From Pomphorhynchus laevis (lineage: Eukaryota > Acanthocephala > Palaeacanthocephala > Echinorhynchida > Pomphorhynchidae), in the NCBI GenBank assembly GCA_012934845.2, contig WNNJ02000599.1:62001-126000 (forward strand): 64,000 bases of DNA, in the 5' to 3' direction. The notes under the pieces are model-generated. The model did not search any database, was not told where the DNA came from, and saw only the letters and a list, made by a program, of their open reading frames with translations. Both the position numbers and the translations under genes were made by a program. Positions 33,193 to 44,170 of this stretch are shown one piece after another; position 1 is the stretch's first letter, and every line of letters begins with the position of its first letter.

Positions 33193-33770
33193 AATAATGA
33201 AATTTTAAGAATTGCAACAATATGTAATGATATTGGCTTTCTTCAAAATCATTTAAATAATTTAATAGATACATATTTTAAACTAGGTTACTATAAAAAT
33301 AACATCAAGCAGAAAATCGTAAAATACATAAATCAACACAATAATATAAAGAATTAATTTAAACTCTTAAGTGGTAAATTTTTATGGATGGATAATAAAT
33401 AGTATACTTTGTATTTGAATAAGATACTAGATAGTTTTATCAGAGGAAATACATCATTAGCATGTATTTGGCCCCGCTGCTATGCTAGGTAGAGGAGTTA
33501 GGGGCCGAAACCTGATAGCATAGCAGTTCCTCCTGATGACCTCTAATTCTTATTATGATACAACGTCGGTTATTTATTACTCAATTCATAAAAATGACTC
33601 TTTAAATTTCAATTTATTTTTTTAACTTGATTTAAATTATAGAAAATCTAAAAACAATTATTAATTTTATTATTTAATTATTAAATTTTGATTTAGCATT
33701 ATTATGTTTTGTTTATTTTATAATTATATTAAATACGTAGACTCAGTTAGCTGATTTAATTTTGCGCAAT
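33193..33770 (+). mobile_element. Penelope-like element 3' end, 5'-truncated
   Basis: Contains the last 60 or so codons of the PLE ORF (NEILRIATICNDIGFLQNHL, then INQHNNIKN followed by a stop where the full copies have KFKLL), the 3' structured module (about 33430-33545) and the conserved terminus (ACTCAGTTAGCTGATTTAAT). It abuts the protease region of an old gypsy copy at about 33775. Confidence 0.85.
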
Positions 33771-33774
33771 TTCA

Positions 33775-34840
33775 ACCGATTTCAGAATTAACATTCCTAT
33801 ACACATAAAAATCACTTAGTGAACGCAATTGTTGATACCGGGAGTACCAACAATTTCATTCATGAGAACATATTGTCGTTTTCGATCAATCGTATAAGTC
33901 GGTGTCATTTGTTATACTTGACAATTTATGTGCTAAATGCATACTCGATCAGAGTTTTCTTGGAAGCCATAAATCTAACTTTTTCGTTATCCGTAAGTGA
34001 ATCATCAGTTTCTTCAATGCAATTACAATTATGCAAAATTATTATTCGTGGGCGTGAAAGCGCGCCGTTGGCACGCATTTGCCAATCAAAATAAATTTAT
34101 CTTTCTTTCCTCTTTCTATGGGAGTACCACCTCCAACACTTTTATCAGAGGATGCCAAATCATGGAAACCGATTGCAACGAAATCACGACGCTATACACA
34201 GCATAAAATTCAATTTATTAGAACAAAAATTAAACGTCTTTTGACAAGCGGAATAATACGATCTAGCAAATCGTCATGGCGAGCCCAACCTCTAATTGTT
34301 AAGAATTCAAAGAAACGGAGGTTGGTGATAGATATATCAAGAACAGTAAATGTATAAACAAGTTTAGGCACTTATTTGTTTCCTCACATTGAAAATATAG
34401 CTGATCAAGTTAGTAAATATACGATTTATATTGCTGTTGATCTTACATCGGCTTATCATCAAGTTCCTATGGACGAGTCTGAAATTGCTTTTACTGCTCT
34501 TGAAGCTAATGGATCTTTTTATGAATTCAAAATACCGTTTGGACTAACAAATGCCGTACCAGCTTTCCAATGCGTTTTGAATACAATCATTTCTGACGAA
34601 CATTTAGAGTGAACTTATGTCTATCTCGATGACGTAGTCGTACTCGGAAAGGTAAGGATGCGAACAACCGAAATTCAATGCATTTCATGGAAATCGTAAG
34701 AAAATACAATATTTTGTTAAACACAGACCAGACACGACGATCAACAAATAGTATAAGCTTACTTGGCTATCAAATTTCTAAAACTCAAAAAAACTGATTT
34801 TGAGCGAGTAAAATGCCTAGAATTTCTTTAATTGCCTACG
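33775..34840 (+). mobile_element. Old Ty3/gypsy copy, segment 1 (protease and RT)
   Basis: Fossil of the same broad lineage as the element at 3338-7289, judged by the order and wording of its parts. It holds an aspartic protease with DTG (about 33830) and the first half of the reverse transcriptase (about 34150-34660), including a YLDD box. It is broken, with several breaks, and much older than the element at 3338-7289. A short L2 3' tail lies inside it at about 34045-34115. It is followed by a repeat and an L2 insertion; the next part of the same order resumes near 36270. No LTR was recognised. Confidence 0.75.
34045..34115 (+). mobile_element. Very short L2 3' tail
   Basis: About 70 bp matching the last part of L2 elements: a worn hairpin region, then GGCACGCATTTGCCA and an A/T-rich tail. 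It lies between gypsy protease and RT sequence. Confidence 0.55.
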
Positions 34841-34945
34841 TGCTAATGTAGGCAATTAATTGCCTACATGTTAATATAGTATAATTGCCTACATGATATA
34901 ATTGCCTACACATAATATAATTGCCTACATGTTAATATATATATA
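34830..34945. repeat. AATTGCCTAC minisatellite at L2 insertion edge
   Basis: The word AATTGCCTAC occurs five times (34830, 34858, 34883, 34900, 34919) with A/T spacers of 7-18 nt, followed by a TA run. The first unit also forms a 9-bp hairpin with GTAGGCAAT. The block ends exactly where the L2-B copy begins. Confidence 0.8.
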
Positions 34946-36191
34946 TATCTTTTCCTCTAACTTATTTCCTCCCTTCCAAGCCGCTTTTCGTTCTAATTAC
35001 TCTACCGAAATTGCATGTCTTAAAGTTTATAACGACTTACACATATCGCGCGATCATAAATTATGTAGTGTCATAGTTTCTCTTGATCTATCGTCTGCTT
35101 TTGACATCGTCGATCACTCGATTCTTCTACATCGCCTTCGTCATGATTATGGCTTCTCTTTACCCACTGTATCATGGTTTTCTTCATATCTATCAAACCG
35201 TACATTTCGCGTCTATTCTAACTCTTCTATCTCCCGTCCTTCGTCCATTCCATCCGGTGTTCCACAAGGCTCCGTATTAGGCCCTATGCTTTTCTCTCTT
35301 CTTGGTGATTTGTCTTCGATTTCTAATAAATTTAACTTCCATGTTATGCAATATGCTGATGACATTCTCATCTATGCTCATGCACCTGTTTATCGTATTC
35401 ACGATCTTAGTGTTTCTGCTTCCGACTGTCTTGTCTCAATTTCCAATCATCTTTCTTCCCTTCGCCTTTCTTTGAATCCTGATAAATCCAAAATTATGTG
35501 GATCCTACCTCAATGCCTCGGCTTCAAACATCCCTCCGTATCATTAAATTCTACAATTATTCCTATCGTTGATAATCTCGTTTTCCTAGGCTTCCATTTT
35601 GACAACCGACTTTCACTTAAACCTTTCGTTAGAGATAAAGTACGCTCATCTACCTTGATACTCCGCAACCTCCGTCAAGTTCGTAGATTGATCGATTTCC
35701 CTTCTTGTATGACTCTAATATCTTCTCTCCCTTTTTCTAGACTCGATTATTGTCTTAGTCTATTTTCCAACTCACCTAAATCTACTCTTCTTACCCTACA
35801 ACGCATCGTCAACGCAGCCGTCCGAATTCTCCTCCGTCTTCGTCGTTTTGATCATACATCCTACCATCTTGCTTCTCTCGATTTGCCTACAATTTATTGT
35901 CGTGTTCAAATTCGTCTTCTTATCGTTGCTTTCCGCCTTGTAACTCTTCATACCCCTTCATTTATCAATTTTCCTTTTCTTGATAATTCTCGTCCTGTTT
36001 ACTGTTCCTTGCGTTCCTGTAATTCCCTTCTTTTACATGTCCCAAACTACTCTACCTCCTTTGGACTCCGCTCCTTCCTGGTGGCTGCTCCTCTATCGTG
36101 GAATCATCTGCCCATTCATATACGCCAATCAACTTCCTTGCCGTACTTCAAACGACAAGTCCGATCCCATTTAAACAATTTATCTACTTGA
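34946..36191 (+). CDS. L2-B reverse transcriptase, N-terminally truncated
   Basis: An uninterrupted frame with RT motifs: QAAFRSNYSTEIACLKVYND, VIVSLDLSSAFDIVDHS (motif A), SGVPQGSVLGPMLFSLLGDL (motif B, one Leu fewer than the full copy), MQYADDILIYAHA (motif C, YADD), LNPDKSKIMW, then NLVFLGFHFDNRLSL and the C-terminal L2 region (FGLRSFLVAAPLSWNHLPIH). The open frame shows a young copy. The endonuclease is lost, so it is not autonomous. Confidence 0.9.
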
Positions 36192-36262
36192 CTTTTTCAT
36201 TTTTGTTTGTGGACTTGTAAGCGTACTTGTACGCATTTGCCACATTAAATAAATTTGTATTA
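34946..36262 (+). mobile_element. L2-like LINE (subfamily B), 5'-truncated
   Basis: Begins within the RT fingers (SSNLFPPFQAAFRS) and runs to the 3' hairpin (GCGTAC, loop TT, GTACGC at 36221-36234), the box TTTGCCACATTAAATAAA and the tail. It is very similar to the full copy at 40900-45790. It sits inside the old gypsy copy. Confidence 0.9.
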
Positions 36263-36269
36263 TTATCAT

Positions 36270-37185
36270 GCAAGCAGTCATTACGACGAGTAATCGGCTT
36301 ATTTTCACACTATTCTAAATGGATCAAGGACTTTTATTTCAAAATACGTCATCTCGTTAAAGTACAAACATTACCGATGACATGTGAGGCTAAAAATTCG
36401 TTTGAATCTATTCACCAACAAATCGTTGAATCTACTCCTGGAACAGTTGATTTATCTATTACATTTACTGTCGAGACTGACGCATCCAATTATTATGTTG
36501 GAGCAGTACTTTCTCAGCATCATAAACCTATCGCTTATTACATAAAGATGTTAGATAAAACGGCAATACATCAGTCATATATTAAGAAGGAAGCCTCTGT
36601 TATAATACTTGCCCTGATGCATTGAAGACATTATTTAGCGGGGCAAACGTTTACTGGATAAGCGATCAGCGATCCGTCGCTTTTATATTCAATAAACAAG
36701 GACAACGCAAAATCAAGAATGATAAAATTGAATGATGGAAGATGGAAATTTCAGAATATGTTTTATAAATTGTGTACAGACCTGGAACTTTAAATAAATA
36801 CTGTCGCTGATACCTTGTCTAGAGATGTCTGCGGAGCTTTGAGAAGTCTTGATAGACTTTCTGAGCTGTACCGCCAATTATATCATCCTGGTTGCACTCG
36901 TTTAGCTCATTATGCTCGACATGAAAATTTACCTTATAACTTGGACGATATCAAAACTATTATTAATAGTTGCGACGCGTGTTTACGTCTTAAGCCTAGA
37001 TTTTTAAAACCTCCAGAAGCACACTTAATCAAAGCCACTTATCATTTTGAGCGTTTAGCCATTGATTTCAAGGAGCTATACCTACAAAATCCGGTAATTC
37101 TTACTTTTTAACTATAGTCGACGAATTTTCCCGTTTTCTTTTCAGATTTTCCTGTGCAAACACAAGCAGTTTTACTGTAATAAAA
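36270..37185 (+). mobile_element. Old Ty3/gypsy copy, segment 2 (RNase H and integrase start)
   Basis: Continues the order of segment 1 after the L2-B insertion: the end of RT, RNase H (about 36440-36800) and the integrase zinc-binding region and start of its core (about 36850-37130). Broken, with several breaks. It ends against a CR1-like 3' end at about 37186. Confidence 0.75.
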
Positions 37186-37540
37186 TTTTTGACTTCAATA
37201 TTGAAGAGGGAACATGTTTGCCGCAAACTGTTGGAACTTCGAAATTCAAACAGATTGAGGAGACATCACCTCACGTTAAAGACCCACATTGGTCCACGAA
37301 GAAGATTTAACACAATTGTCAACCGAACGTGGAAAAGCTGGAATAAGCTACCAAGTCAAGTGGTTTCGGCCTCCAGTATTTTGTCCTTCAAGAGAAATCT
37401 GAAGAATGTACTAACTTAAAACAATCGGATTTTCATTGATATTTTTTTTAACCCTGTACCCAGCCTGTACGAGCTCTACGCTCTTTTGCTGCTGTTGTAT
37501 TTAATATTTTTTTAAATATATATTTATTTAATAACAATCA
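37186..37540 (+). mobile_element. CR1-like LINE 3' end
   Basis: The short frame gives the RT C-terminus: REHVCRKLLELRNSNRLRRH, GPRRRFNTIVNRTWKSWNKL, PSQVVSASSILSFKRNLKNV, then a stop and a 3' region with CTGTACGAGCTCTACGCTC and an A/T tail. It is not the same subfamily as the 8575 copy. Confidence 0.7.
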
Positions 37541-37591
37541 AATACACGGTTATCCGCAAATGGGTCCGAAAATATTCAATAATTTAATTAT

Positions 37592-40500
37592 TTACGAAAC
37601 TCTAAATTCATTGACTGGAGTTTCGTATGTTGATCTTGCAGCTCTTATACACATTGATGCCATTTTTGCCAATTTGAATCCAATAGTTGTTCTAAATTTT
37701 CTAATGATATCACTGTAACTTTCCTTTGTATTCTTCGATTGTAATGTTGCCATGCGTTTTATGACTTTGTCGGCATTGTTACCAAGTCCACCATTGGATG
37801 CAAGCACAATCGGATAAAACGTAGAACGCTCAAAACGAGATATTCGCTCATCGTATTTAGCTATTTTACGCTTCTCGTGATATTGAAATGGATCAGAAGT
37901 ATGGTTAAATGAATTTGACGGAGCCAGATGACTGAAAATACATACGTCCATCAAGGACCGCTCCGTTTTATCTCCGAACAAACCATTGCATCCGATATCA
38001 AGTCTTGCTTTCTGATCTATTGTTGTAGTAGAACGGTGAAATGTTATTCCGATTGGTAATTTTTGAAGATATGGTTCAATCGATACTGAACAACATATTT
38101 TTGTGAGATCCTTCGCTAAGCTGTCTCTTACTATATTATGTCTTATTGACGGTAATCCACCTTTTTGGCATGCCAAACAATGTATAATATTAAAGGTGTT
38201 TCCACAAAGACAAACCGCTGGTGGATTAGGAGGATTCCAACCATATCTTGCCGCAAGAGCATCTTGAAACTGTTGCTTGCTTAAATGATAACCACTTCTG
38301 ATGATAGGTTTTGATGATAGCCATGTAGATGCACCTTTGACTGAGTTGCAACATATGCTGCTCTCGCTGACTCGTTTTAATTCATGGATTATGTTCTTGT
38401 AAAGCTTTTCTTTTTTAAGCCTTATACTATACGCAGCTTGCTTCTGGGCATTATGTAGTAAAGATCCGGTCAACCCTTCTAAAAGAGGATCACATATTTT
38501 AATCGAGAATCGAAAAGATGATTCACATTGGTTTTCGAGATTAATTAAACCCAAACCACCATATCGGAGAGGTAACTCGATCAAATTCAAGATATCACTT
38601 TCAGGACGCACTCCGAGCATCGCTGGAATAAGGTGAAGACGTAAAAATCTCGATATACGTTGAATAAGTGTTGACTCGACTCTACATGTGCGTAACAGAA
38701 ACGTCCATTTAAACTGTAGTGCTTGTGTTAAAGCAGTAAAAGCAACGTGAGGATCTTTTCTTGACACATCAACTAGATTAGACAGGATTATCAACCATTC
38801 ATCGACTTTTCTTAATGCATATTTACGTACAAACTCGTCGGTTTCAACAGCTGATCCAAGAACTCTCAAGCCGTCCTCTACTATCTCTAGTCCTGAATCT
38901 ACAAATAATAATGAGACGTTGCCTAGTTTTTCTTCATGTACCAGTAGGCGACATTTGTTCTCGTTGAGATGGAAGCCGTAGTCCGGACCAATTTGACGTA
39001 TTAAATCCCAAACTTTTTTTTATTTCAGCGGGATTCCCAATGCAATGTGCGTCGTCTGCAAACCATCGGTGATTCACGCCAGGAACTTCGTCTTGCAACC
39101 GCTTTATAAGAGGCAATGATGCTGCGGCAAAAGCTATCATAGCCAGGGGATCTCCCTGCGTAAACCCTTCTTTGGAATAAAATACTTCTTCGTCAAACGT
39201 CAAAACAGCATCTCTTCCGTAAATGTTTCGAAGAACGGTAGTCAATGCCGGGCACACATAATCTACATTTTGCAGAGCCACACGTCTGTTAATTCTGTTA
39301 AATGCATTCGAAGCGTCCAGCTGCAATATACAGGCAGAGTCATTATTATGAAAAAGTTCACGTATTGAATGGATAGCCGCCTCAACTCCACATCGTTGAC
39401 CAGCGCATAATTGTATTGAAGATGATACTTCTTGCAAATCAATGGATATAATTTTGGCTAGAACCTTCCCTACTATTCTTCGCATAACATTTCCAATACC
39501 GATCGGTCTTATTCCTGGATTTTTATCAATAGCTATTAATCTACTTGCCGTAAATGCCGTGAGATCCTCTGATGGAGTGTTAGCAGTAGCTAGAAAGATC
39601 GCAAAATCTGCTATACTTGACGCCAAACGATTAGAGCTTTGTCCGAATGACATAAGCATAGACTGCCAAGTAATTGCACTCAAGCCTGACGGTCCGGCTG
39701 ATCCTTGAGTACGACGCGCTGCTGATACTATGTCATCTGCAGATATTTGCAAAAACGTTCCCGGATAGTGATTTACTAAACCATTTAAAGGCTCTGTTAC
39801 AAGAGTGGAATCAATGATAGGCATTGCCCTGGGTTGTAATTCAGCTAATTTTTCTCTTACCGATATTCCATGGACTTCATCGTCCAGCTTCAAAATAATC
39901 TTTTGTTCATTCGGATTTTCTAGTAATTTTGTGGCAGCATGAGTTTTACCGTTTGTCATTAAATTACAAAATCTTTTAATCCAATAGGTGCTGCTTTTTG
40001 ATAAAGAATCTCCAAGGATGCACTTTTGTAAAAGACGTGCCTCTTCCATCAAGGACTTAACATTTCCCTCTCTCCATAATTCAAGTCTTCGGCTAATGTT
40101 TGATCTAATAAGCGCTAACCTGGATTTTTCTATTTTTTGAAGGATGACTTGGCTAAGCACAACTGTCTCCATTAATCTATGTTTGGTTTCCAAGGGCCTT
40201 GAAATAGCCAATGAGTAAAAGCTAGCTAATGTGTCGATAAACTCATTGCTGGCATTACACTTAGGTAATGAATATAGATTTGGCTTCCACTTAATTACTT
40301 CACTAAAAGCCTGAGAAATGATTTCTTGACGAGTTAGTATTTGATGGAAATCAATTGATGACATTGTCCGATGTAGCTGTTGGATGCAATTTAACTGAAG
40401 TATCTATTGTAGTAATCAAGGGTGAAGAAATTGAATCGCTGACAGAATTGATGTCGTCTGATTGAGATTTTCTATCAAGTACGTGATTCTTAGACTGAGT

Positions 40501-40752
40501 TTTATTCATGCAATGTGGAGCCAACTAGTGTAGTAATCAAGGGTGAAGAAATTGAATCGCTGACAGAATTGATGCCGTCTGATTGAGATTTTCTATCAAG
40601 TACGTGATTCTTAGACTGAGTTTTATTCATGCAATGTGGAGCCAATCTATGCAAGGCTGATTTGACTTTCTACACGGACATCTGAGGCAACGCGCCGCCC
40701 TTCCATTGCATCCACAGCATCTCGCAGTGGAAGAAGGTTTACCTCTAGTCAT
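37592..40752 (-). mobile_element. Reverse-transcriptase element with Cys-rich N-terminus (RLE-type suspected)
   Basis: One gene-sized coding region on the minus strand. From the Met at 40752: a Cys-rich finger (STARCCGCNGRAARCLRCPC, then KSNQPCIDW), a Ser-rich linker, then the RT (38934-40364): KNPGIRPIGIGNVMRRIVGK, QLDASNAFNRINRR (motif A), SKEGFTQGDPLAMIAFAA (motif B), HRWFADDAHC (motif C, FADD). The C-terminal frame (37592-38869) has PLRYGGLGLINLENQ, a Cys/His motif (CLCGNTFNIIHCLACQKGGL, then RHNIVRDSLAKDL), and ARLDIGCNGLFG with nearby Asp residues that could be a restriction-like endonuclease. It is broken by one frameshift near a T run at about 39010-39025 and by a frame change in the N-terminal linker, where a 121-bp duplication lies. 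No APE endonuclease was seen. I recognise the architecture from invertebrate genomes but cannot name the clade securely. A decayed second copy is at 55050-56830. Confidence 0.75.
40409..40647. repeat. About 121-bp tandem duplication in N-terminal linker
   Basis: The segment starting TGTAGTAATCAAGGGTGAAG occurs at 40409-40527 and at 40531-40647, with one clear base difference (GATGTCG versus GATGCCG). It duplicates the linker between the Cys-rich finger and the RT of the element at 37592-40752. Confidence 0.9.
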
Positions 40753-40870
40753 GGTGTATTGTGTTTAAAGTTCTGATGCAATTTCCGGAACCTGATAGAC
40801 CAGCAGTTCTGTATGTTTATTAGAAACCAAAATTTTTTTCAGTCCTCTGAAACGCAGTCCTTGTATGTTA

Positions 40871-40899
40871 TTATATTGTATGTTTATCATACAATATAA
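40871..40899. repeat. 12-bp perfect hairpin upstream of L2-B
   Basis: TTATATTGTATG, loop TTTAT, then the exact complement. It lies at the 5' edge of the full L2-B copy. Confidence 0.8.
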
Positions 40900-40940
40900 T
40901 ATATACTAGCTAAAATTGTCTTGATTGTTAAATACTTACA

Positions 40941-41060
40941 TTCCAGATTATTCCTGTCAGTTCCAGATTATTCCTGTCAGTTCCAGATTATTCCTGTCAG
41001 TTCCAGATTATTCCTGTCAGTTCCAGATTATTCCTGTCAGTTCCAGATTATTCCTGTCAG
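40941..41060. repeat. 20-bp tandem repeat, six identical copies, L2-B leader
   Basis: TTCCAGATTATTCCTGTCAG is repeated six times with no mismatch, about 50 bp upstream of the ORF1 start. Tandem repeats in LINE leaders are known in some families as promoter elements; that role is inferred here. The repeats are contiguous, without spacers, so this is not a CRISPR array. Confidence 0.95.
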
Positions 41061-41109
41061 TTCCGCTCGCTACGCTCGCGGATTGAGCTCAATCTATCGA
41101 TAAAAGGTC

Positions 41110-42436
41110 ATGCCTAAAAAAGCGCGATCTCAGATCCCTGTTCCTGATCAACAATCTTCCACATCTAAATGCAATGATGGTTATACCAGCTTTGAAGTTG
41201 GATGCGATTCCAAAGATTGCGATGTATGGACACTTGTTCGTGTTAAAATATCCGACCACTCAGTGTATAAACTTAAACATTTCACTTGCGGTTTTTGTAC
41301 ATCAGTACGACTACTACAGTTATCCTGCTCATCTACTCCTGTATCACACACTACCACTCAGACCAATGCTGTTTTAGATGTTTCCCTCGCATCAACACCT
41401 GACTTCGCATCATATAATCCCATTATTGAACCTACTCTCTCACACACTCCTCGTTCAACTACGTACCAAACTTCCATTAATCTTTCTCATTCTAACAATG
41501 CTAACGGCAAAGCTTTTCATCTCGTACCTCCTCTTTCCTATTCCTCCCCCAATCTAAATAAATCTCAAACTTCTTTATTCTCCTCACGAACTCCTTACTC
41601 GACCCCCCCTGTATCACCTCTCAATAATTTACACCCTTCCATCAAAATCATTTCCAGTAACATTTCCGATCAACTAATTCAACACTCCATTCCTGTCACT
41701 CATGCCCCAACCTATTTTAATTCTCCTTACTCTACCTCCCACGTAACACTTCCCAATAAGTTACATCCTTCATTTAAAATCATATCCAGTCACATCTCTG
41801 ATCAACCGATTCAACACCCCGCTCCTGTCACACTTGCTCCAACCAATATTAATTCTTTATCAAGCACCCCTGTCATTTCCACTTCTATCTGCTCATCTAC
41901 CTCGACTCCACCAGCTCTGTCCGTCCACCACTTCCACGAAATCGTTTTCCTTCGCGCGATCGCTGTATAATCATATCAAACTTAAAGCTTTCCGAATCTG
42001 CTTCTCCACAATCTCGCCTCGATGATGATGTATCTGCTTTCAGGTCTATCCTAGCAACCATTCTTCCTGATGATAACCCATCACTCTTCAATAATATCGC
42101 TCCTGTATCCTTTATTCGTTTAAACAAATCCACTAAATCAAATCATCTCAGTCCTCCACTCTTAAAAATCGTTTTCCGACATAGTTCACATGCCTCTTCG
42201 GTACTCTCCCAACGTTTTAAACTTCTTACCACTTCATCTACTTGCCGTATCTTTCCTGACCGCTCCCCTTCTGATATTGCCCAGCTCAATTTAGCTCGCA
42301 TTGAAAAACATCGACGTGAAACAAACGGCGAGTCATCCTTATCTATACGTAAAATCAACGGAAATTTTCACGTTCTTCACACAAGGCCAAAAATTCGATG
42401 GCGTCCCATCTCTCCCCCTTGTCTTCTTCGCTAGTC
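41110..42436 (+). pseudogene. L2-B ORF1: PHD-like finger, Ser/Pro-rich middle, RRM-like end
   Basis: It starts MPKKARSQIPVPDQQ. The Cys motif (FEVGCDSKDCDVWTLVRVKI, then HFTCGFCTS) resembles the ORF1 finger of the CR1 copies. A long Ser/Thr/Pro-rich stretch follows, containing two imperfect copies of a segment (HPSIKIISSNISDQLIQHSI and HPSFKIISSHISDQPIQHPA, about residues 175-240). The first frame ends at 41970. The homologous C-terminal part then continues in another frame: RLDDDVSAFRSILATILPDD, FIRLNKSTKSN, LARIEKHRRETNGESS, NGNFHVLHTRPKIRWRP, with a stop near 42436. Either one frameshift broke it or a nucleotide is missing. It would be an RNA-binding partner of ORF2. Confidence 0.8.
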
Positions 42437-43770
42437 GATCTCGCTCCTAAGCATACTTTTCGTCTTAGTCTATTCAATACTCGCTCCATTCTTCATAAAG
42501 CTGATATGCTTCTCGATATCTTCGATCAATTATCTATCGATATTCTCTGCATTACCGAATCCTGGCACACTGACTCCAACGATCTTGCTATTCGTCGTCT
42601 ATGTCGCTCTGGTTGTTCTCTAGTTGAATCAGCTCGTCAAATTACATCTCATACATCTACTGCGTCTAACCATGGCGGTATTGTTGCCATTGCTCGTCAC
42701 CCAATGTCTTTACGTAAAATCAACGTTAACATCCGTTACACCTCGTTCGAATTACTCATATGCAGATTATCAACGCCTTTCCCTCTGGAACTTGTGATTG
42801 TATACCGTCCAGGTTCAGTTGCCCCATCACGTATCTTCTTTAACGACCTTGCAGATCTAATGTCTCACTGTTCATTGTCTTATACTCCTTCTTTTGTTCT
42901 CGGTGACTTTAACATTCGTCTTGATCGCCCGTCTGACTCTGACTCTATCACTTTAACTAATCTTTTTTCTGATTTTAACTATAAATTACTTTCAACAAGC
43001 CCAACTCATATTCTCGGCGGTGCTCTCGACATCATTGCTGTTCCTAACTGCTTCAATGACTATACCTCCTTGTCAATTACTGATCCTGGTTTGTCCGATC
43101 ATTTCCTTGTCACTCTTACTCTTACTCGTCCCCATCCTCCTTCTCCGCCTTTACCATTATCTACACCAAGTCGACCCTGGAAGCTTCTCGATATCCCTAT
43201 TCTCTGCACAGCCTTACTCAATTCTTCACTCTTTTCACTTCCTCTTAACTATCTCTCTCCCGATGATCTCTGCATTCTGTTTGATTCTGAACTTACGTCG
43301 ATCCTCAATAACCTTCTACCTAGTCGACTTCGACGTTCCCAGCGCTTGCGCCATGCTCCCTGGTTCGATTCTGACTGTAGTCTTTCTAAGCGTCGACTCC
43401 GTCACTCTTTTCGTATGTATAAACGCTTTCTTAAACGTTCACCCAACTCACTCCCTCCAAATCTTCGTGATTCTTACTTTTCTCAACGCCGTTCACATCT
43501 CATTCTTATACGTACTAAACGTACTCTCTTTTGGCGAAATCAACTCGAGTCATCTTCCAACTCGAAATCTCATTGGAAAATCTTAAACTCAATTCTTTCA
43601 CGATCATCTACCCCTTGTAATATAAATCCTGATGAATTTTCTTCTTATCTACAAACTAAGCTATCTAATTTATTTTCCCTACTACCCATAGCCCCCTTGT
43701 ACCCACTCTTATCTTTAAATACTTCCCTCCCAGAACTATTCCACCTTCTTCCCGTTTCGTCTGATAATAA
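42398..43770 (+). CDS. L2-B ORF2, endonuclease and linker (first part)
   Basis: It starts at MASHLSPLSSS, overlapping the ORF1 end. APE endonuclease motifs: FRLSLFNTRSILHKADMLLD, ILCITESWHTDSNDLAIRRL, NHGGIVAIARHPM, LVIVYRPGS, FVLGDFNIRLDRPSDSDS, ALDIIAVPNCF, GLSDHFLVTLTL. The linker has RHAPWFDSDCSLSKRRLRHS and SHWKILNSILSRSSTPCN. The reading frame runs into an inverted insertion at about 43766, so the natural ORF2 is split here and resumes near 44170. Confidence 0.9.
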
Positions 43771-44170
43771 TACAAATTTATTTAATGTGGCAAATGCGTA
43801 CAAGCTGTACGCTTACAAGTCCACAAACAAAAATGAGAAAGTCAAGCAGTTAAATTGTTCAGATGGGATCGGATTTGTCGTTTGAAGCACTGCAGGGAAG
43901 TTGATTGGCGTATATGAATGGGCAGATGATTCCACGATAGAGGAGCAGCCACCAGGAAGGAGCGGAGTCCAAAGGAGGTAGAGTAGTTTGGGACATGTAA
44001 AAGAAGGGAATTACAGGAACGCAAGGAGCAGTAAACAGGACGAGAATTATCAAGAAAAGGAAGGTTGAGAAATGAAGGGGTATGAAAAGTTACAAGGCGG
44101 AAAGCAACGATAAGAAGACGAATTTGAACACGACAATAAATTGTAGGCAAATCGAGAGAAGCAAGATGAT
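43766..44170 (-). mobile_element. Inverted L2-B 3' end inserted in ORF2
   Basis: A copy of the family 3' end (about 405 bp) in reverse orientation: tail, hairpin (43796-43812), then the RT C-terminus, whose residues from LASLDLPTIY to the stop are identical to those of the surrounding element at 45390-45712. A shared GAT at the edges is the only hint of target duplication. The near-identity shows a very recent insertion. Confidence 0.9.

Noticed and set aside
40783-40807. Resemblance to the PLE 3' module (CCTGATAG..AGCAGTTC)
   Set aside because: About 20 of 25 bases match but none of the surrounding module or tail is present, so it is too short to call a PLE remnant.
40941-41060. Short identical repeats that could suggest a CRISPR array
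   Set aside because: Units are contiguous without spacers and lie in the leader of a LINE in a eukaryotic genome.
40921-41103. 60-codon frame over the 20-bp repeats
   Set aside because: The frame is produced by the tandem repeat and has no independent coding signal.
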